Shown here: piece after piece, positions 50,328 through 58,397 of the stretch
Layout: each line of letters begins with the position of its first letter
How positions within the stretch are numbered: the first letter of the stretch is position 1
Source: Nocardioides sp. GY 10127
GTDB taxonomy: Bacteria; Actinomycetota; Actinomycetes; Propionibacteriales; Nocardioidaceae
DNA: 64,000 bases
Direction: 5' to 3'
NCBI RefSeq assembly: GCF_004919085.1
Contig: NZ_STGL01000005.1
Location: forward strand, 186,001 to 250,000
Notes under the pieces: model-generated
Told to the model about the DNA's origin: nothing
Seen by the model: only the letters and a program-made list of their open reading frames with translations
Databases searched by the model: none
Program-made: the position numbers and the translations under genes

Positions 50328-51347
50328 GTGAACGGCTTCGGTCCGGAGCAGCGCGCGCTGTTCGAGAAGGCGGCGGTGCCGCTCTACGAGGACGTGCTGG
50401 CCGCCGGCGGGATGGCCGCGGACGACGTCCGCGTCGCCGAGGGGGCCGCCGAGCGCCCCGCCTTCGAGCTGCTCGTCGAGCTCGGTCTGCTCCAGCTCGA
50501 CGAGGCGGGCGAGCGCTGGCGACCGGAGGACCCCTCCACCGTCCAGTCCCGCGTCGTCGCCCCCATGAACCAGGAGTCGACCCGCCTGCTGCAGGAGTCG
50601 ACGGAGTGGGCCCGCGCGTTCACCGGGATCGGCCAGGCCTGGCGCCGCACCCCGCACGCGGAGGGCCCCGGGCCGTTCACCTACCTGCGCGACGGCGCGA
50701 TCGGCCGCTTCCTCACCGGCCTGGTGGCCGACGCCGAGACCGAGATCCTCACCGCCCAGCCGCAGGCGGGCCGCGACGCGCAGACCCTCGCCGCGGCCGT
50801 GCTGCGCGACACCGCCGCCCTCGAGCGGGGCGTCTCGCTGCGCACGCTCTACCAGCACTCCGCCCGCCGCTCCGTGGTCACCGCGCAGTACGTGCAGGAG
50901 GTCTCGGCCCGCGGCGCGCAGGTGCGCACGCTGGACGAGTTCTTCAACCGGATGATCGTCGCCGACCGGCGCATCGCGGTGATCCCGGGCGCCGAGGACC
51001 TGCGGGTCGCGGTCGCGGTGCGCGAGCCGTCGGTGGTGGCCTACCTCGTGGACGTGTTCGAGCGCTCGTGGGAGCGCGGGCGGCCGTTCGCGAACAAGGA
51101 GACCGGCACCATGCGCACGATCGCCGGCGAGCAGCGGGCGATGACGATCCGGATGCTCATCGAGGGGCACGCCGACCCCGCGGCCGCCAAGCGGGTCGGG
51201 GTCAGCCCCCGGACGTACGCGGGCTACGTGGCCGACCTCAAGACCGAGTTCGAGGCCGAGACCCGGTTCCAGCTCGGCTGGACCATGGGCCGACTCGGTC
51301 TCACCGGCGGGGACGACGACCCGGACCCCGACGCCTCCGACCAGTGA
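50328..51347 (+). CDS. LuxR-type HTH regulator with N-terminal TrmB/PLD-like sensor
   Basis: A 339-residue regulator. Residues 5-60 look like a winged-helix (EDVLAAGGMAADDVRVAEG ... LLVELGLLQLDEAGERW). About 115-255 is a PLD-like sensor domain (EILTAQPQAG ... LRTLYQHSARRSVVTAQYVQEVSARGAQVRTLDEFFNRMIVADRRIAVIPG). The C-terminal HTH is LuxR/GerE-like (EQRAMTIRMLIEGHADPAAAKRVGVSPRTYAGYVADLKTEFEAETRFQLG). GTG 50328 has GGAGGGAG upstream. It faces a gene for a secreted 45-residue peptide, the possible ligand. Ligand binding is inference. Confidence 0.85.
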   Translation: MNGFGPEQRALFEKAAVPLYEDVLAAGGMAADDVRVAEGAAERPAFELLVELGLLQLDEAGERWRPEDPSTVQSRVVAPMNQESTRLLQESTEWARAFTGIGQAWRRTPHAEGPGPFTYLRDGAIGRFLTGLVADAETEILTAQPQAGRDAQTLAAAVLRDTAALERGVSLRTLYQHSARRSVVTAQYVQEVSARGAQVRTLDEFFNRMIVADRRIAVIPGAEDLRVAVAVREPSVVAYLVDVFERSWERGRPFANKETGTMRTIAGEQRAMTIRMLIEGHADPAAAKRVGVSPRTYAGYVADLKTEFEAETRFQLGWTMGRLGLTGGDDDPDPDASDQ

Positions 51348-51420
51348 GCCGCCCGGCCGCAGCAGCGCGGCCGGCGTCCCCCTGACGTCCTCGGGCGAAG
51401 GCGAGCTCGGACAAAAATGT

Positions 51421-51454
51421 GCTCAGGCGCCGGACGGACAGCCGGCGCCTGAGC
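51421..51454 (-). terminator. Terminator of the small peptide gene
   Basis: A perfect 13-bp stem (GCTCAGGCGCCGG with its complement, 8-base loop) followed on the minus strand by ACATTTTTG. It lies 76 bases after the peptide stop and may also stop readthrough from the LuxR-type gene. Confidence 0.8.
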
Positions 51455-51529
51455 GGGGGGTTGTTCCGGGGACCGGTCCACACCCGAGAGGGGGACCGGA
51501 CTCCGGCACGTCTTCAGTTGGTCAGCGGG

Positions 51530-51667
51530 TCACTTCTTGACGGCGCAGTAGCCGCCGCAGCCCCAGCTGGTGTCCATGGCGTTGGCCGGCACGGCGAGCG
51601 CCGCGGTGAGCCCGAGGCCCAGCGTGGCGGTAGCAACGACGACACCGATCCTGCGAACGATCTTCAT
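51530..51667 (-). CDS. Secreted 45-residue peptide with a Cys pair (candidate signal)
   Basis: This small gene has a clear start region (GAGGAGAGGGACAGG before ATG 51667), a clear stop and its own terminator. Residues 1-30 are a signal peptide: basic MKIVRR, hydrophobic VVVATATLGLGLTAALA, and an ANA signal-peptidase site. The predicted mature peptide is MDTSWGCGGYCAVKK: 15 residues with one Trp, one Tyr and Cys at positions 7 and 11, able to form a small disulfide ring. No modification enzyme or lanthipeptide gene is nearby. It faces a LuxR-type regulator gene with a ligand-sensor domain, which suggests a peptide signal/receptor pair. It could also be a bacteriocin-like peptide. Confidence 0.8.
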   Translation of the reverse strand: MKIVRRIGVVVATATLGLGLTAALAVPANAMDTSWGCGGYCAVKK

Positions 51668-51755
51668 GAGCCTGTCCCTCTCCTCGGTCCCTCAGTGGTG
51701 GCACGAGTGTGGGCCGAGGGCGGCGAGGGGAGCGAGCGATCCGGTGCCTCATGTC

Positions 51756-51768
51756 TGTGCAGTGCACA
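51756..51768. promoter_or_regulatory. TGTGCA-G-TGCACA palindrome in the peptide promoter
   Basis: A perfect 13-base dyad about 90 bases upstream of the peptide start. On the minus strand it lies just after TTGCAG (possible -35) and before ACATGA (weak -10), where a regulator would act. Candidate operator only. Confidence 0.4.
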
Positions 51769-51928
51769 AACCTGCAATCCCTGCCGCGACCTGCGATGAC
51801 AGGCCCTCCCGGCAGGGCTGCCCTGCACACTAGGCGTCGCCGGGCGCGGACGGAAGACTTCGCCGGGATCGGCGCGTCCTGGAACAGGCGACCCCACGTC
51901 CGGCCTCGCGCGCGGGCCCGGGAAAGGC

Positions 51929-51959
51929 CAGAGCCCCCGGCGTGACGCCGGGGGCTCTG
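51929..51959 (-). terminator. Terminator of tRNA-Ser(GCU)
   Basis: CAGAGCCCCCGGCG and its complement form a stem of 14 or more pairs with a 3-base loop, seven bases after the tRNA 3' end on the minus strand. Confidence 0.8.
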
Positions 51960-51966
51960 CACTGTG

Positions 51967-52057
51967 CGGAGGCGGAGGGATTTGAACCCTCGATGGGGTT
52001 GTAGCCCCAAACCCGCTTAGCAGGCGGGCGCCATAGACCTGACTAGGCGACGCCTCC
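51967..52057 (-). tRNA. tRNA-Ser (GCT anticodon)
   Basis: A 91-base class II tRNA on the minus strand: acceptor GGAGGCG/CGCCTCC with G discriminator, anticodon stem CCCGC/GCGGG with loop CTGCTAA (GCT), a long variable arm (GGGGCTACAACCCC) and T-loop TTCAAAT. CCA is not encoded. Confidence 0.95.
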
Positions 52058-52161
52058 TCGCGCAGCCGAGGTTACCGTCACATCGCTCCGGGCACCGAAT
52101 CAGGTCCCCCTCGCACGGCGTGGCGGAGGCGGGTCGGCGGACGGGGCGGCAGGCGCGAGGG

Positions 52162-52644
52162 TCAGCGCCGGCCGAGCCGGGTGATCATCTCGGTCACGAA
52201 GAGCTCACGGTCGTAGGCCATCGCGGCGACCGGGATGCGGGTCTGGCGGCCGCCGGTGAGGTGCAGCCCGAGCACGGCCACACCCTGCGGGGTGGCGGTG
52301 GTGACCCGCTCGACCTCGCGCCAGGTCGCGGCCCGCACGCCGACGCCGCGCACGATCGCGACGCGGTAGCCCTCGGCGTCCACCTGGACCACCCAGGCGC
52401 GGCGCAGCAGCCACCAGGCGAACCCGGCCGCGGCCACGACACCGACGAGCGCCACGACGCCCGTGAGCAGGCCGGGCAGGCCCGTGAGCGCGACGAGGAG
52501 CTGCACGAGCAGCGTCACCACGGCCACCGCCACCAGCGCGACGCCGCTGAGCCGGACCGCGATCACCGGCGCGAGCCGGTACGTGTGCGGGGTGGGCGCG
52601 CCCGGGTCGGCGGGGGACGCTGCGGGGGACGACGGCGTGCTCAC
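52162..52644 (-). CDS. PH-domain-like membrane protein of unknown function
   Basis: A 160-residue protein with a short disordered N-terminus, two transmembrane helices (IAVRLSGVALVAVAVVTLLVQLL and LTGVVALVGVVAAAGFAWWLL), then a beta-rich cytoplasmic part (WVVQVDAEGYRVAIVRGVGVRAATWREVERVTTATPQG) typical of bacterial PH-like domains. GTG 52644 begins the low-complexity leader. It lies between the two serine tRNA genes. Function is unknown. Confidence 0.72.
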   Translation of the reverse strand: MSTPSSPAASPADPGAPTPHTYRLAPVIAVRLSGVALVAVAVVTLLVQLLVALTGLPGLLTGVVALVGVVAAAGFAWWLLRRAWVVQVDAEGYRVAIVRGVGVRAATWREVERVTTATPQGVAVLGLHLTGGRQTRIPVAAMAYDRELFVTEMITRLGRR

Positions 52645-52770
52645 AGGCGCATGGTGCCGGACGCGCGCGGCCGGCTGCCAGCCGGGGGCGGCGGGCCGCC
52701 CCCGACCGACACCGGGGTGCGGTCGTAGGATGCCCGCAGTCCGCTGCCGGCGTCCGCGCCCCGGCGGTCT

Positions 52771-52858
52771 GGAGGGGTGCCGGAGTGGCCTATCGGAACC
52801 GCCTTGAAAGCGGTCGTGGGGAGACCCACCGCGGGTTCGAATCCCGCCTCCTCCGCCA
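52771..52858 (+). tRNA. tRNA-Ser (TGA anticodon), CCA encoded
   Basis: An 88-base class II tRNA: acceptor GGAGGGG/CTCCTCC with one G-T pair, anticodon stem ACCGC/GCGGT with loop CTTGAAA (TGA), a variable arm, T-arm GCGGG-TTCGAAT-CCCGC, and the genomic CCA end. The opposing gene's stop codon lies four bases beyond. Confidence 0.95.
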
Positions 52859-52861
52859 CCC

Positions 52862-54358
52862 TCAGCGCGCCCGCACCCGCAGGACGTCGGTCCCGGCGTC
52901 GTAGTGGCTGCGCCGGCCCACGGCCCGCAGCGAGCCCGTCGCGTCGGGCCGCAGCGCCATCCGGCAGGTCCCGCGCGAGGACGTGCGGCACTGCCGTCCG
53001 TCCACCGTGACCCGCACACCGGCCACCGGCACCCCGGCGTCGGTCGCCGTGAAGGTGACGCGCGTGCGCCGGTGGACGGTGAGCGTCGCCGGGTCCGCGA
53101 CGAGGCTCAGCCCGGGGTAGACCTGCTGGTGGAGCAGGCGCTCGGTGTCGTTCGCGACCACGTCGGCGTAGCTCGCGGCGGCGTCGACGACCACGCCGTA
53201 GGTGCTGTCCAGCCCGTCGCGACGCAGCGTCCCGAGGACCACGGCGCGGCCGAAGCGCGTGCCGGCGGGGTTGCTCCTGGCCGCGCGCACCTCGTGGCCG
53301 GACGCCCAGGCGACCCAGAGCCGCCCGCGCGGGTCGACGGAGAGGGAGGCGTACCGGGCGTCGGCGCTGGACGGCACGCGGACCACGCCCGAGCGACCCA
53401 CCCGCCACACCGCCAGGTACTCGCGGGTGGGGTAGCCCACCGGGTAGGCGACGAACACCGCCCCGTCGCTGCGGGCCACCAGCGGCGCCGGTCCGCTCAT
53501 CTGGCTGGTGACGGCCGTGCCGCCCGAGGTCGTCGTGGAACGGGGGGCCTTGGCCGGGTCGTCGTCGACGTCGATCCGGCGCACGAAGACCCCGTTCGGG
53601 GCGCTGCCCCCGACGGTCCAGGACATCCAGGTCCGGTCGTCCCCCGGGACGACGGCGACCTCCGGGTCGTACCCGCAGCAGCCGTCGAGGGTCTCGGTGT
53701 CGTCCGCCGCGGCCGTCGCAGGGTCCGCCACCACCCCGGTGCGGAAGCTGACGGTCGCGCCGCCGACGGTCCACGCCGTCACGGGGGTCCCGTCGTCGAG
53801 GGCGGCGGCACCGAGCGTGGCACCCGTCGTGAGCGCCGTGGACAGGTAGGTCGACGACAGCGTCCACGTCGCCCCACCGTCGGACGACGAGCTCCGGTGG
53901 GTCTGACCCCCGCCGGAGACGCCGTCGGAGCTGCCCGAGCTGCGCTTGCCGGTGAAGGCCACCGTCAGCCCGCCGCTCCCGTCGGGCAGCAGCTGCGGGT
54001 CGCGGCCCAGGATGTACCAGCCGGACACGACGGCGCTGCGCGACAGGACCCGGCCCCGCGCCCCGAGCGCGACGTGGCGCAGCGAGTACGTCCCGTCGTC
54101 CTCCTGGCGGGTGTAGACGACGTGCAGGGTGCCGTCGTCGGTGCGCAGGAGCGAGGGCCGCCCGGTGTTCCCGATGGCCTGCGCGGACGAGCCGGTGACC
54201 GACGTCCACGTGCCGGGAGCCCCGGCGTCAGCGGCGGGGAGGGGGCCCAGGAGGGCCAGGCCGGGGAGCAGGACGAAGGCGAGGACCGAGGGGACGGCCG
54301 TGGTCAGGGCCGCGCGGAGGCGGCGGACGCCGGGGGGCGCGCAGGTTTCCCGGGACAT
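52862..54358 (-). CDS. Secreted protein with sialidase-like (BNR/Asp-box) repeats and Ig-like end
   Basis: A 498-residue protein. The N-terminus has a long signal-like segment (LTTAVPSVLAFVLLPGLALLGPLPAADA). Residues about 50-400 are repetitive beta-strands with an Asp-box (SSSSDGGATWTLSS), as in sialidase-fold propellers. The last 90 residues resemble a bacterial Ig-like/invasin domain (VTFTATDAGVPVAGVRVTVDGRQC). Sialidase catalytic arginines are not evident, so it may be a binding or structural protein. It ends four bases from the 3' end of tRNA-Ser in convergent orientation. Confidence 0.72.
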   Translation of the reverse strand: MSRETCAPPGVRRLRAALTTAVPSVLAFVLLPGLALLGPLPAADAGAPGTWTSVTGSSAQAIGNTGRPSLLRTDDGTLHVVYTRQEDDGTYSLRHVALGARGRVLSRSAVVSGWYILGRDPQLLPDGSGGLTVAFTGKRSSGSSDGVSGGGQTHRSSSSDGGATWTLSSTYLSTALTTGATLGAAALDDGTPVTAWTVGGATVSFRTGVVADPATAAADDTETLDGCCGYDPEVAVVPGDDRTWMSWTVGGSAPNGVFVRRIDVDDDPAKAPRSTTTSGGTAVTSQMSGPAPLVARSDGAVFVAYPVGYPTREYLAVWRVGRSGVVRVPSSADARYASLSVDPRGRLWVAWASGHEVRAARSNPAGTRFGRAVVLGTLRRDGLDSTYGVVVDAAASYADVVANDTERLLHQQVYPGLSLVADPATLTVHRRTRVTFTATDAGVPVAGVRVTVDGRQCRTSSRGTCRMALRPDATGSLRAVGRRSHYDAGTDVLRVRAR

Positions 54359-54480
54359 GACCGCAATGTCGCGCCGGGACGCGGGGGCGGCGACGCGGTC
54401 TGGACCACGGTCCTCGTGGTCTGCGGCGATGCTCGTGCTGGCACCACCGCGCGGGGCCCGTGGGACCCCGACGGTCCGGA

Positions 54481-54708
54481 TCAGACCAGGCTGAGCAGGA
54501 GGTCGCCCTCCTGGACGACGTCGCCCGGCGACACGGTGACGGACTTGACCGTCCCCGCGTGCTCGGAGATCACCGGGATCTCCATCTTCATCGACTCCAG
54601 GAGCACCACGGTGTCACCGACGGCGACCTTCTGGCCGACCTCGACGCTGATGCTCAGCACGTTGGCGACCATCTCGGCCAGGATCTCGTTCACGTTCTCG
54701 CGCGGCAC
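54481..54708 (-). CDS. Biotin/lipoyl-binding carrier protein
   Basis: A 75-residue stand-alone carrier domain. The biotinylation site is K in ESMKMEIPV, flanked by the usual V-x-V-x-x-G-D-x-V and P-G-D-V-V-Q-x-G-D-L-L turns. Actinobacteria carry such short biotinyl proteins as possible partners of acyl-CoA carboxylases. GTG 54708 (VPRENVNEIL) is chosen from comparison with typical family length; ATG 54672 would shorten it. No carboxylase gene is adjacent. Confidence 0.85.
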   Translation of the reverse strand: MPRENVNEILAEMVANVLSISVEVGQKVAVGDTVVLLESMKMEIPVISEHAGTVKSVTVSPGDVVQEGDLLLSLV

Positions 54709-54766
54709 CCGCTCACCGTAGCCGTTACCCGCGCGTACGGGTCGACCAGGGCGCCGCGGACGGGCG

Positions 54767-56230
54767 TCAGCGCAGGACCTGCGTGCGGCCCGGCTCGGGT
54801 CGGGCCGCGGCGGCCCGCTCCGCACGCCGGGACCCGCGCCCCCGCTGGCCCGTCACGGCGAGGTCGAGGCGGATGACGAGGAAGCCGATCAGCAGGCCCA
54901 GGAGGAGGCCGTAGAGCGTCGAGAGCCCGGCCTCGGAGAAGGACACCCGGGCGTGGACCAGCGCTGCCGAGACGGGGGCGGTGGCGGCGACGCCGAACGC
55001 GCACATCCACCAGCCCTGCCGGCGCCGGGCGCGCATGTGCACGCCCCACACGATGGCCGGGACGCCCAGGAGCGTCATCAGGGGCCGGGGGAAGGCCCCC
55101 AGGTGGAGGCGCGTCCAGCGGACGACGGAGAGCAGGTCGGAGACCACGGTGCCCGGCCCGTAGCGGCGCAGCGCCTCGGCGTAGGCGGTGCCCACGATGA
55201 GCATGAGCCCGGCCACGGCGACCGTCACCAGGCCACGCCGGCCGAGCCCGTGGAGGCCGGCCGCGAGGCCGTGCACGAGCAGCAGCGCGCCGACGGTCGA
55301 GAGGAAGAGGACGAGGTAGTCGAAGCGGACGACCTCGAGGCTCGGCCCCCAGCCGACCACGCCGAGGGAACCGATCGTGGCGATCGCCAGCGCGAGCACC
55401 GCCTCGCGCGCCGCCCCGCCGAAGCCGCGCGCCGGCACGGTGGCCATGACGCCGAGCAGGGCCGAGACGACGGCGGTGAGCACGGCGGCGCCGTCGGCCA
55501 GCAGCTGCTCGCCCGAGAGCGCGACCACCGTCCCGAGGACGGCGACCACGGTGCCGAGGACGACGGGCCGCCCACCGGTCCGGGCGGCCAGCGCCCAGGC
55601 GTAGGCCGTGGTGAGCACGACCGAGCCGGCCGTCGGCAGCCAGTCGGGCCCGATCGGGACGACCCCGGCCACCAGCGCGACCACCGAGGCCGCGACGAGG
55701 GCGAGGAAGCCCGCGAACGGCAGCCGGGAGTCGGAGACGCGGCGCCACCAGGACGCTGTGCCGGTGCCCGCGTCCGTGGTGGGCTGGTCGGCCGCGTCGG
55801 GGGCGTCGGGGGCGTCGGGGGCGTCGAGGGCGTCGAGGGCGGGGGCCGCGGGGGCGTCCTCGCCGATGACCTCAGGGGAGGGCCGGCCGGGCTGGGTGCC
55901 GGGCTGGGTGGCGGGCTGGGTGGCGGGCTGCGCGGGGATCGTCGTCGTGGCCGCGGCGGGTGCGGACGGCAGGGGCTCCAGCCGGGACGCGGGCTCCGGG
56001 ACGGCCGGGGCCGGCGGGGCGGGCGGGGCGGGCGTGGGTGTCACTGCCGTCAGCGTGGTGGTCTGCGGGGCGCTCACCGGGGCCCCCGACGGGGCTGCCG
56101 ACGGGGCGCTCGACGGGGCTGCCGCGTCGGCCGGCCGGGCCGCGCGGGTGCCGACGGCGCGCTCGCTCCGGCCGAGGCCGAAGCGGCGGGGCTTCTCGGC
56201 GCGGCGACGTGGGGCTGCTCGACGTGACAC
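54767..56230 (-). CDS. Hypothetical multi-pass membrane protein with low-complexity N-terminus
   Basis: A 487-residue protein. Residues 1-165 are disordered and Pro/Ala/Thr-rich, including QPATQPATQPGTQPG and a DAPDAPDAPDAAD run encoded by 9-bp DNA repeats. Residues about 170-460 hold nine or ten transmembrane helices with few charged residues. A basic tail ends the protein. I do not recognise the family. It is 11 bases downstream of the nitrilase-family gene on the same strand, so the two may be co-transcribed. Confidence 0.7.
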   Translation of the reverse strand: MSRRAAPRRRAEKPRRFGLGRSERAVGTRAARPADAAAPSSAPSAAPSGAPVSAPQTTTLTAVTPTPAPPAPPAPAVPEPASRLEPLPSAPAAATTTIPAQPATQPATQPGTQPGRPSPEVIGEDAPAAPALDALDAPDAPDAPDAADQPTTDAGTGTASWWRRVSDSRLPFAGFLALVAASVVALVAGVVPIGPDWLPTAGSVVLTTAYAWALAARTGGRPVVLGTVVAVLGTVVALSGEQLLADGAAVLTAVVSALLGVMATVPARGFGGAAREAVLALAIATIGSLGVVGWGPSLEVVRFDYLVLFLSTVGALLLVHGLAAGLHGLGRRGLVTVAVAGLMLIVGTAYAEALRRYGPGTVVSDLLSVVRWTRLHLGAFPRPLMTLLGVPAIVWGVHMRARRRQGWWMCAFGVAATAPVSAALVHARVSFSEAGLSTLYGLLLGLLIGFLVIRLDLAVTGQRGRGSRRAERAAAARPEPGRTQVLR

Positions 56231-56241
56231 GACCGTCGAGG

Positions 56242-57030
56242 TTACAGCCGACGGTTGCTCAACGACGGGTTGAGGCGACGGGCCTCGGCCACCACCCCGG
56301 CGTCCAGGACCGCCCTCGCGACCCCCGGCCCCTCGTCGGCCTCGACGAGGACGTCGCCCAGGGGGTCCACGACCATCGAGTGGCCGGAGTAGCGCGGCGC
56401 GGGCTGGCCGCAGGCGAGGACGTAGACGGTGTTCTCGATCGCGCGGGCCCGGACGAGGGTGCGCCAGTGGTCGACCTTGCGCTCGCCGGCGACCCAGGCG
56501 GCGGGCACGACGAGGGCCTGCGCCCCGGCGTCCACGAGGCTCCGCGCGAGCTCGGGGAAGCGGAGGTCGTAGCAGGTCATGAGGCCGAGGCGGAAGCCGC
56601 CGAGGTCGACGACCGCGGGGCCCGCCTCCGCCGGCAGCGGCCCGGGCAGGAGCCGGTCGGACTCGCGGTAGCCGAAGGAGTCGTAGAGGTGCACCTTGCG
56701 GTACTCGGTGCTCGCGCCGCCGCGCACGAGCAGGGTGTTCCAGGGCCGCTCGGCGTCCGGGGAGCGCTCCAGCATGCCCGCGACGACGGTGGTGCCGTGC
56801 TCCTTGGCGACCCGCTCGAGCTCGGTGCCGAACGGCCCGTCGATCGGCTCGGCGAACGGCGAGACGTCCGAGCCGGCGGTGCCGAAGTCCCGCGCGAACA
56901 CCTCGGGCAGGACGACGAGGTCGGCGTCGTCCGGCACGACCTGGGCCAGCCGCGCCCGGTTCTCGGCGGGGTCGAGGCCCGCGGGCTCCTGCACCAGGGC
57001 GACCGTGAGGCGCGCCGTCTGCTCGCTCAT
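56242..57030 (-). CDS. Carbon-nitrogen hydrolase (nitrilase superfamily)
   Basis: A 262-residue enzyme with the Glu-Lys-Cys triad: E in LPEVFARDF (about 43), K in EYRKVHLYD (about 113), C in LMTCYDLRFPEL (about 153). The C-terminal NTVYVLACGQPAPRYSGHSMVVDPLGDVL is typical of omega-amidase/NIT-type members, which hydrolyse small amides such as deaminated glutathione. ATG 57030 begins MSEQTARLTVALVQEPAG. It is divergent from mobA across a palindromic repeat. Confidence 0.88.
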   Translation of the reverse strand: MSEQTARLTVALVQEPAGLDPAENRARLAQVVPDDADLVVLPEVFARDFGTAGSDVSPFAEPIDGPFGTELERVAKEHGTTVVAGMLERSPDAERPWNTLLVRGGASTEYRKVHLYDSFGYRESDRLLPGPLPAEAGPAVVDLGGFRLGLMTCYDLRFPELARSLVDAGAQALVVPAAWVAGERKVDHWRTLVRARAIENTVYVLACGQPAPRYSGHSMVVDPLGDVLVEADEGPGVARAVLDAGVVAEARRLNPSLSNRRL

Positions 57031-57120
57031 GGGTCCCAGGGTGCCAGGTGCACCTGTGGCCGCTCGCCCGGGTCGGCGGGGCGACTCGGTGGGTCGGGCT
57101 GGTCGATCAGGCGGCGTGCC

Positions 57121-57175
57121 GCGTGATCGGGGTGGATGCGGTGCATCTGACACACCGCATCCACCCCGATCACGC
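57121..57175. repeat. Intergenic palindrome, family 2, copy 2 (perfect)
   Basis: 23-base arms beginning GCGTGATCGGGGTGGA pair perfectly around a 9-base loop. The sequence is shared with the hairpin at 20060-20111. It lies between divergent starts (57030 and 57218), which argues against a terminator role for this copy. Confidence 0.9.
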
Positions 57176-57217
57176 ACCGTCGCCGGCACGCACGCGGCCG
57201 CGTGCAAGGCTGGGCGG

Positions 57218-57901
57218 GTGAGCACCCCGGGGAGTCCGTTCGCCGCGATCGTCCTGGCCGGCGGGCGGGGCGAGCGCCTGGGCGGGGCGGTCAAGGCCAC
57301 CCTCCAGCAGGACGCCGGGGGCCCGACCCTGCTGGAGCGCGCCCTGGCCGCGGTGACCGGCGCGACGGCCGTGGTCGTGGTCGGTGACCCGGTGCCGCTC
57401 CCCGGGCACGAGGGGCCGCAGCCGCGCTGGGCCCGGGAGGACCCGCCGCTGGGCGGTCCGGCGGCCGCGCTGCTCGCGGGGGTGGACGCGCTGGCGCCGC
57501 GGCTCACCGAGGCGGGCGATCCGGCCACCGACACCACCGCCACCGGGACCGACACCACCGCGACCCGCGACACCCTCGACGGCTGGCTCGTCGTCCTCGC
57601 CGTGGACATGCCGCACCTCGACGCGGGCACGGTCGCCCGGCTGCTCACGGCGGCGGAGGTGGCCGCCGCACGGGGCTCCGGCGACGGCGCGCGGCTGCGC
57701 GACCCGGACGGTCGCCACCCGCTCGCCCTGGCCGTGTCGGCACGGCGGCTGGCCGACGTCCGCCCCGCCCCCGGGGAGGCCGACGGGCTGCCCCTGCGCC
57801 GCCTCCTCGCCCCGCTGGACCTCGCGGACGTGCCGACCGTCGGCGACGAGCACCGCGACGTCGACACCCCGGACGACCTGGCCGCGTGGCGCGCGCGCTG
57901 A
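57218..57901 (+). CDS. mobA: MobA-like molybdenum cofactor guanylyltransferase
   Basis: A 227-residue nucleotidyltransferase. The N-terminal AAIVLAGGRGERLGGAVKATL is the nucleotide-binding loop, and LAVDMPHLDAGTV carries the metal-binding Asp. MobA attaches GMP to molybdopterin. A Thr/Asp-rich insertion (DTTATGTDTTATRDT, about 105-122) is unusual. GTG 57218 follows a GGGCGG run. The DUF6457 gene comes next; this pair is common in actinobacteria, which supports the molybdenum-cofactor reading. Confidence 0.82.
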   Translation: MSTPGSPFAAIVLAGGRGERLGGAVKATLQQDAGGPTLLERALAAVTGATAVVVVGDPVPLPGHEGPQPRWAREDPPLGGPAAALLAGVDALAPRLTEAGDPATDTTATGTDTTATRDTLDGWLVVLAVDMPHLDAGTVARLLTAAEVAAARGSGDGARLRDPDGRHPLALAVSARRLADVRPAPGEADGLPLRRLLAPLDLADVPTVGDEHRDVDTPDDLAAWRAR

Positions 57902-58018
57902 CCCGCACCCCGCACCGCCACCACCAGCACCCACCCGCGCCACCCACCGGACCAGCCAGAACCTGTGAGGTCGGCGACCCCGCTTGCGGGGCCGGGCCAG
58001 GACTCGCAGGCTGGTCCC

Positions 58019-58339
58019 GTGAACCTCCACGACTGGATCGACGAAGTCTGTGACGCCCTCGACCTCGAGGCCGAGATCGACGAGGGCCTGGTGCTGGACC
58101 TCGCACGCGTGGTCGCCCACAACGTGACCCGCCCCGCCGCCCCGCTCACCGCCTACCTGCTGGGCCTCGCCGTGGGCGCCAAGAGCCTCTCGGCGGACCC
58201 CGAGGCCGTCGAGGACCTCGCCGACCGGGTCTCCCGGCTCGCCGAGTCCTGGGACCGCCCCGCCCCGGCCGGCGTCGAGGACGCGCCCGAGGAGGAGGAC
58301 GAGCTCGACGACGAGCTCGACGCCGACGAGGAGGAGTGA
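58019..58339 (+). CDS. DUF6457 domain protein
   Basis: A 106-residue protein: an N-terminal helical domain (NLHDWIDEVCDALDLEAEIDEGLVLDLARVVAHNVTRPAAPLTAYLLGLAVG) followed by a strongly acidic tail (EEEDELDDELDADEEE). DUF6457 proteins or domains are often encoded next to, or fused with, MobA in actinobacteria. That suggests a helper role in molybdenum cofactor handling; mechanism is unknown. GTG 58019 begins the conserved part. Confidence 0.8.
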   Translation: MNLHDWIDEVCDALDLEAEIDEGLVLDLARVVAHNVTRPAAPLTAYLLGLAVGAKSLSADPEAVEDLADRVSRLAESWDRPAPAGVEDAPEEEDELDDELDADEEE

Positions 58340-58397
58340 CCGCACCGCGCACCGACGGGGCGGTGGCCCGGCTCGCGCCGCGGCCTACGGTGGTCGC

